From contig ABHI01000002.1 of the NCBI GenBank assembly GCA_000171875.1, positions 186,001 through 250,000 of the forward strand: a stretch of 64,000 nucleotides of DNA, read 5' to 3'. Source of the DNA: Flavobacteriales bacterium ALC-1 (GTDB lineage: Bacteria > Bacteroidota > Bacteroidia > Flavobacteriales > Flavobacteriaceae). A program made the translations under genes and the position numbers. The notes below the pieces were generated by a model that searched no databases, was not told the origin of the DNA, and saw nothing but the letters and a program-made list of their open reading frames with translations. This document shows positions 62,033-64,000 of the stretch, piece after piece; positions within the stretch are counted from its first letter, which is position 1, and every line of letters starts with the position of its first letter.

Positions 62033-62035
62033 AAA

Positions 62036-62057
62036 AGATTTCTGCTTTCGCAGGACA
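62036..62057 (+). repeat. Short palindrome in the rimK-AstE-like gap
   Basis: AGATTTCTGCTTTCGCAGGACAT contains a CTGC-TTTC-GCAG hairpin (62042-62053) resembling the intergenic flavobacterial palindrome AGATTCCTGCTTTCGCAGGAAT. It fills most of the 30-base gap between rimK and the next gene. Confidence 0.5.
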
Positions 62058-62062
62058 TAAAT

Positions 62063-63031
62063 ATGAGTGAAAAAGAAGTATTACATATACTCGGTGAAAA
62101 AGTAGCACTCGGAAAAAGTGCCAAAGTAAGTTTTAATGTTGCCAAGTTGCACACACAAAACACTATTGATGTCCCAGTAATTATTGAACGTTCTAAAAAA
62201 CCAGGACCAACAGTTTTAATTACAGCTGGCATTCACGGAGATGAAGTTAATGGTGTAGAAATTGTGCGTCAGATTATAGCAAAGGGCATTAATAAACCCA
62301 AAAAAGGAACAATTATTTGTATTCCTGTGATTAATGTATTTGGATTTATCCATATGGATAGAGAGTTTCCTGATGGTCGTGATCTTAATCGCGTATTTCC
62401 TGGCGGAAAAGGAGGTTCATTAGCTAGTAGAGTTGCTCATAAACTGATGACAGAAATTGTACCTCATGCTGATCTTATTTTAGATTTTCATACTGGTGGT
62501 GCAGATCGTTTTAATGCAGCACAAATTCGTATTGTAAAAAATGAGATTGTTTTAGACGAATTAGCGCAAGTTTTTGGCGCACCTGTTATTTATTATTCAA
62601 AGAACTTGAACAAATCTTTCAGAAATTCTTGTTATAAACTTGGCATTCCTATGCTTTTATTTGAAGGAGGCAAATCCTTTAATATAGATAGTACAATCAC
62701 CAATACTGGTGTAAATGGAGCTAAACGAGTTTTACATCATTTAGATATGCTGGGTAGGAAGTTTAAGGTGTCTAAACCTAAGAAAAATGGCACAAAAATA
62801 GTAGATAGTAAATGGGTACGTGCAAATCATTCGGGTATGTTTAAATCTATTGTTTCTGTGAATACACAAGTTAAAAAAGGTGATGTTTTAGGACATATTA
62901 CTGATCCTTATGGTAGTTTTAATCATTTTGTAAAAGCACCAAATGACGGTTACATTTTTAATGTAAATGAATCACCTATTATTTACCAAGGTGATGCTAT
63001 TTTTCATATTTCTACAAAATTGGAATCGTGA
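62063..63031 (+). CDS. Succinylglutamate desuccinylase/aspartoacylase-family zinc hydrolase
   Basis: The 322-residue protein is a member of the AstE/ASPA (M14D-related) family of zinc carboxypeptidase-like enzymes. Zinc ligands: His and Glu in TAGIHGDEVNGVEIV and His in LILDFHTGGADRF; DGRDLNRVFPG gives the substrate-binding Arg and Asn, and MLLFEGGKSFNIDS the catalytic Glu. The C-terminal 80 residues (VNTQVKKGDVLGHITDP, YIFNVNESPIIYQGDAIF) form a beta-barrel extension. Because it is next to rimK, removal of glutamate residues added by RimK is a reasonable hypothesis; an amidohydrolase acting on N-acyl amino acids is the alternative. Its stop overlaps the next start by 4 bases. Confidence 0.9.
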   Translation: MSEKEVLHILGEKVALGKSAKVSFNVAKLHTQNTIDVPVIIERSKKPGPTVLITAGIHGDEVNGVEIVRQIIAKGINKPKKGTIICIPVINVFGFIHMDREFPDGRDLNRVFPGGKGGSLASRVAHKLMTEIVPHADLILDFHTGGADRFNAAQIRIVKNEIVLDELAQVFGAPVIYYSKNLNKSFRNSCYKLGIPMLLFEGGKSFNIDSTITNTGVNGAKRVLHHLDMLGRKFKVSKPKKNGTKIVDSKWVRANHSGMFKSIVSVNTQVKKGDVLGHITDPYGSFNHFVKAPNDGYIFNVNESPIIYQGDAIFHISTKLES

Positions 63032-63591
63032 ATAAATCTGAACTCAGAAAAAAATACAAATCACTTCGGAAAGCACTTTCTGAAGAACAAATAGAAGAGT
63101 ATAGCTTAGCGATAGCCAATCAATTGTTAAAACTAGATATTTGGGATAAATCTTTTTACCATATTTTTTTAACTATTGAAGAACAAAAGGAAATCAATAC
63201 CGACTACATCTTAAATATTTTAGCAGGAAAAGATAAAAACATTATCATTTCTAAAAGTAATTTTGAAGATTATTCCATGTCTCATTATCTATTAACAGAT
63301 AGCACAACAATTAAAAAAAACAACTACAATATTCCTGAGCCTGTTGATGGAATTGAGATTAAATCGTCTCAAATCAATGTTGTTTTTGTACCGCTTTTGG
63401 CATTTGATAAAATAGGAAACCGTATTGGCTACGGAAAAGGGTTTTATGATCGATTTTTAGCAGATTGCAAACCTGAAAGCCTAAAAATTGGTTTGTCATT
63501 TTTTGAGGTAGAAGCTGAAACTTTTGAGACTTCTAAAGATGATGTTCGGATAGATTATTGTGTAACTCCGAATCGCGTATGTCAGTTTTAG
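63028..63591 (+). CDS. 5-formyltetrahydrofolate cyclo-ligase
   Basis: The 187-residue enzyme converts 5-formyl-THF to 5,10-methenyl-THF with ATP. Signatures are MNKSELRKKYKSLRKALSEE at the N-terminus (GTG start at 63028, read as Met), FVPLLAFDKIGNRIGYGKGF and YDRFLADC, followed by SLKIGLSFFEVEAE. The start overlaps the previous stop by 4 bases (GTGA). The 3' end overlaps the convergent lspA gene by 59 bases, an unusually long overlap. Function is clear. Confidence 0.94.
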   Translation: MNKSELRKKYKSLRKALSEEQIEEYSLAIANQLLKLDIWDKSFYHIFLTIEEQKEINTDYILNILAGKDKNIIISKSNFEDYSMSHYLLTDSTTIKKNNYNIPEPVDGIEIKSSQINVVFVPLLAFDKIGNRIGYGKGFYDRFLADCKPESLKIGLSFFEVEAETFETSKDDVRIDYCVTPNRVCQF

Positions 63592-64000
63592 ATATCTCCT
63601 TAAAAGCTCTCTTGTTAAATACAATTAAAATCCCAATACCTGTACTAATAGCAACATCTGCCACATTAAAAACAGGATCGAAAAAAGAGAAATGTTCACC
63701 TCCAAAAAATGGTAGCCATTCCGGTAAAACACCTCTCCAAATAGGGAAATGTAACATATCTACCACCTTGCCATGAAACACATCAGCATAACCTCCATCT
63801 TCTGGCAAAAGTTGCGCAACTTCTAACGCACTATCATTAAATAGCACTCCATAAAAAACAGAATCGATAATATTTCCTAAAGCACCTGCAAAGATTATTG
63901 CAATTGCAAAAATTAAGGTTTTTGACTTTTTCTTTTTAGTAACATCAATTAACCAAAATGCAATTCCGGTAACAGCAATAATTCTAAATAAAGTTAATAT
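63533..64000 (-). CDS. lspA: Lipoprotein signal peptidase II, 5' end outside window
   Basis: The minus-strand frame is open to the window edge, with 155 residues visible. It reads IAVTGIAFWLIDVTKKKKS, FAGALGNIIDSVFYGVLFND, HGKVVDMLHFPIWRG, DPVFNVADVAISTGIGILIV and ends in a charged tail (KTDIRDSELHNNLSEHHL). GALGNIID and FNVADVAI contain the catalytic Asp dyad of LspA, which cleaves signal peptides of prolipoproteins, of which several are encoded in this window. The Asp in the first motif is followed by Ser instead of the usual Arg. The insert around EVAQLLPEDGGYADVFHGK is typical of Bacteroidota. The GTG at 63847 is internal. Confidence 0.9.
   Translation of the reverse strand: MLTLFRIIAVTGIAFWLIDVTKKKKSKTLIFAIAIIFAGALGNIIDSVFYGVLFNDSALEVAQLLPEDGGYADVFHGKVVDMLHFPIWRGVLPEWLPFFGGEHFSFFDPVFNVADVAISTGIGILIVFNKRAFKEISKTDIRDSELHNNLSEHHL

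Noticed and set aside
63558..63776. Plus-strand ORF in the 3' part of the window
   Set aside because: It is the antisense frame of the clear lspA gene and shows no coding features.

Overview
The window is an AT-rich chromosomal segment (the bases look roughly one third G+C) from a member of the Bacteroidota, almost certainly family Flavobacteriaceae. Evidence includes the gliding-motility genes gldE and gldD behind mutY and ssb, promoter-like TAnnTTTG boxes instead of sigma-70 boxes, weak purine-rich or A-rich ribosome binding sites, S46 dipeptidyl-peptidase, TonB receptors with carboxypeptidase-like N-termini, DUF3098/DUF3127/DUF4301/DUF6370 families, and a single-chain glycyl-tRNA synthetase. 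I see no rRNA, tRNA, CRISPR, prophage or insertion sequence. No gene-free stretch exceeds about 290 bases.

Layout. 1-9.4 kb: tail of a large outer-membrane protein, a small barrel protein, glyS, a coiled-coil membrane protein, a ComF-like protein, an Ig-like lipoprotein, a Nit2-type amidase, a K/E-rich secreted protein and a methionine-type aminotransferase. 9.4-15.4 kb: S46 peptidase, hypothetical proteins, an Fn3-like lipoprotein, ahcY. 15.5-20.1 kb: a tightly overlapping operon (phosphopantetheinyl transferase, GGGP synthase, Pnu transporter, NadR-type kinase, DUF4301, arfB). 20.1-22.5 kb: a promoter, a TPP riboswitch and a TonB receptor, most likely for thiamin uptake. 22.5-29.4 kb: Rieske-like lipoprotein, greA, HIT protein, histidine kinase, flavin reductase, DUF3127, aat, tag, thioredoxin-like protein. 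29.4-34 kb: the ftsX-DUF3098-uppP-truB cluster. 34-38.8 kb: leuS, SemiSWEET, small envelope proteins, a zinc peptidase. 38.8-44.6 kb: rng, a 29-residue basic ribosomal-type protein, HU, then mutY-ssb-gldE-gldD. 44.6-49 kb: TonB receptor plus repeat lipoprotein. 49-56.8 kb: pgi, an M23 peptidase, tryptophan 2,3-dioxygenase, DUF3108, and the tyrosine-degradation genes hppD and hmgA flanking a small membrane protein. 57-64 kb: patatin-BamA-like fusion, uvrC, rimK with an AstE-like hydrolase, 5-formyl-THF cyclo-ligase and the start-truncated lspA.

The window is mostly core genome. The most unusual signals are: two copies of a dispersed palindromic repeat embedded in-frame inside leuS and read in different frames; a 105-bp inverted repeat element near 25.8 kb; an SSB-like acidic tip on a DUF3127 protein; a DUF4301 protein with nucleotidyltransferase-like motifs next to an NR kinase; a RimK plus AstE-like hydrolase pair; and terminator-like hairpins at the predicted 5' ends of greA and ahcY mRNAs. 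All functional statements come from reading motifs by eye, without database searches.
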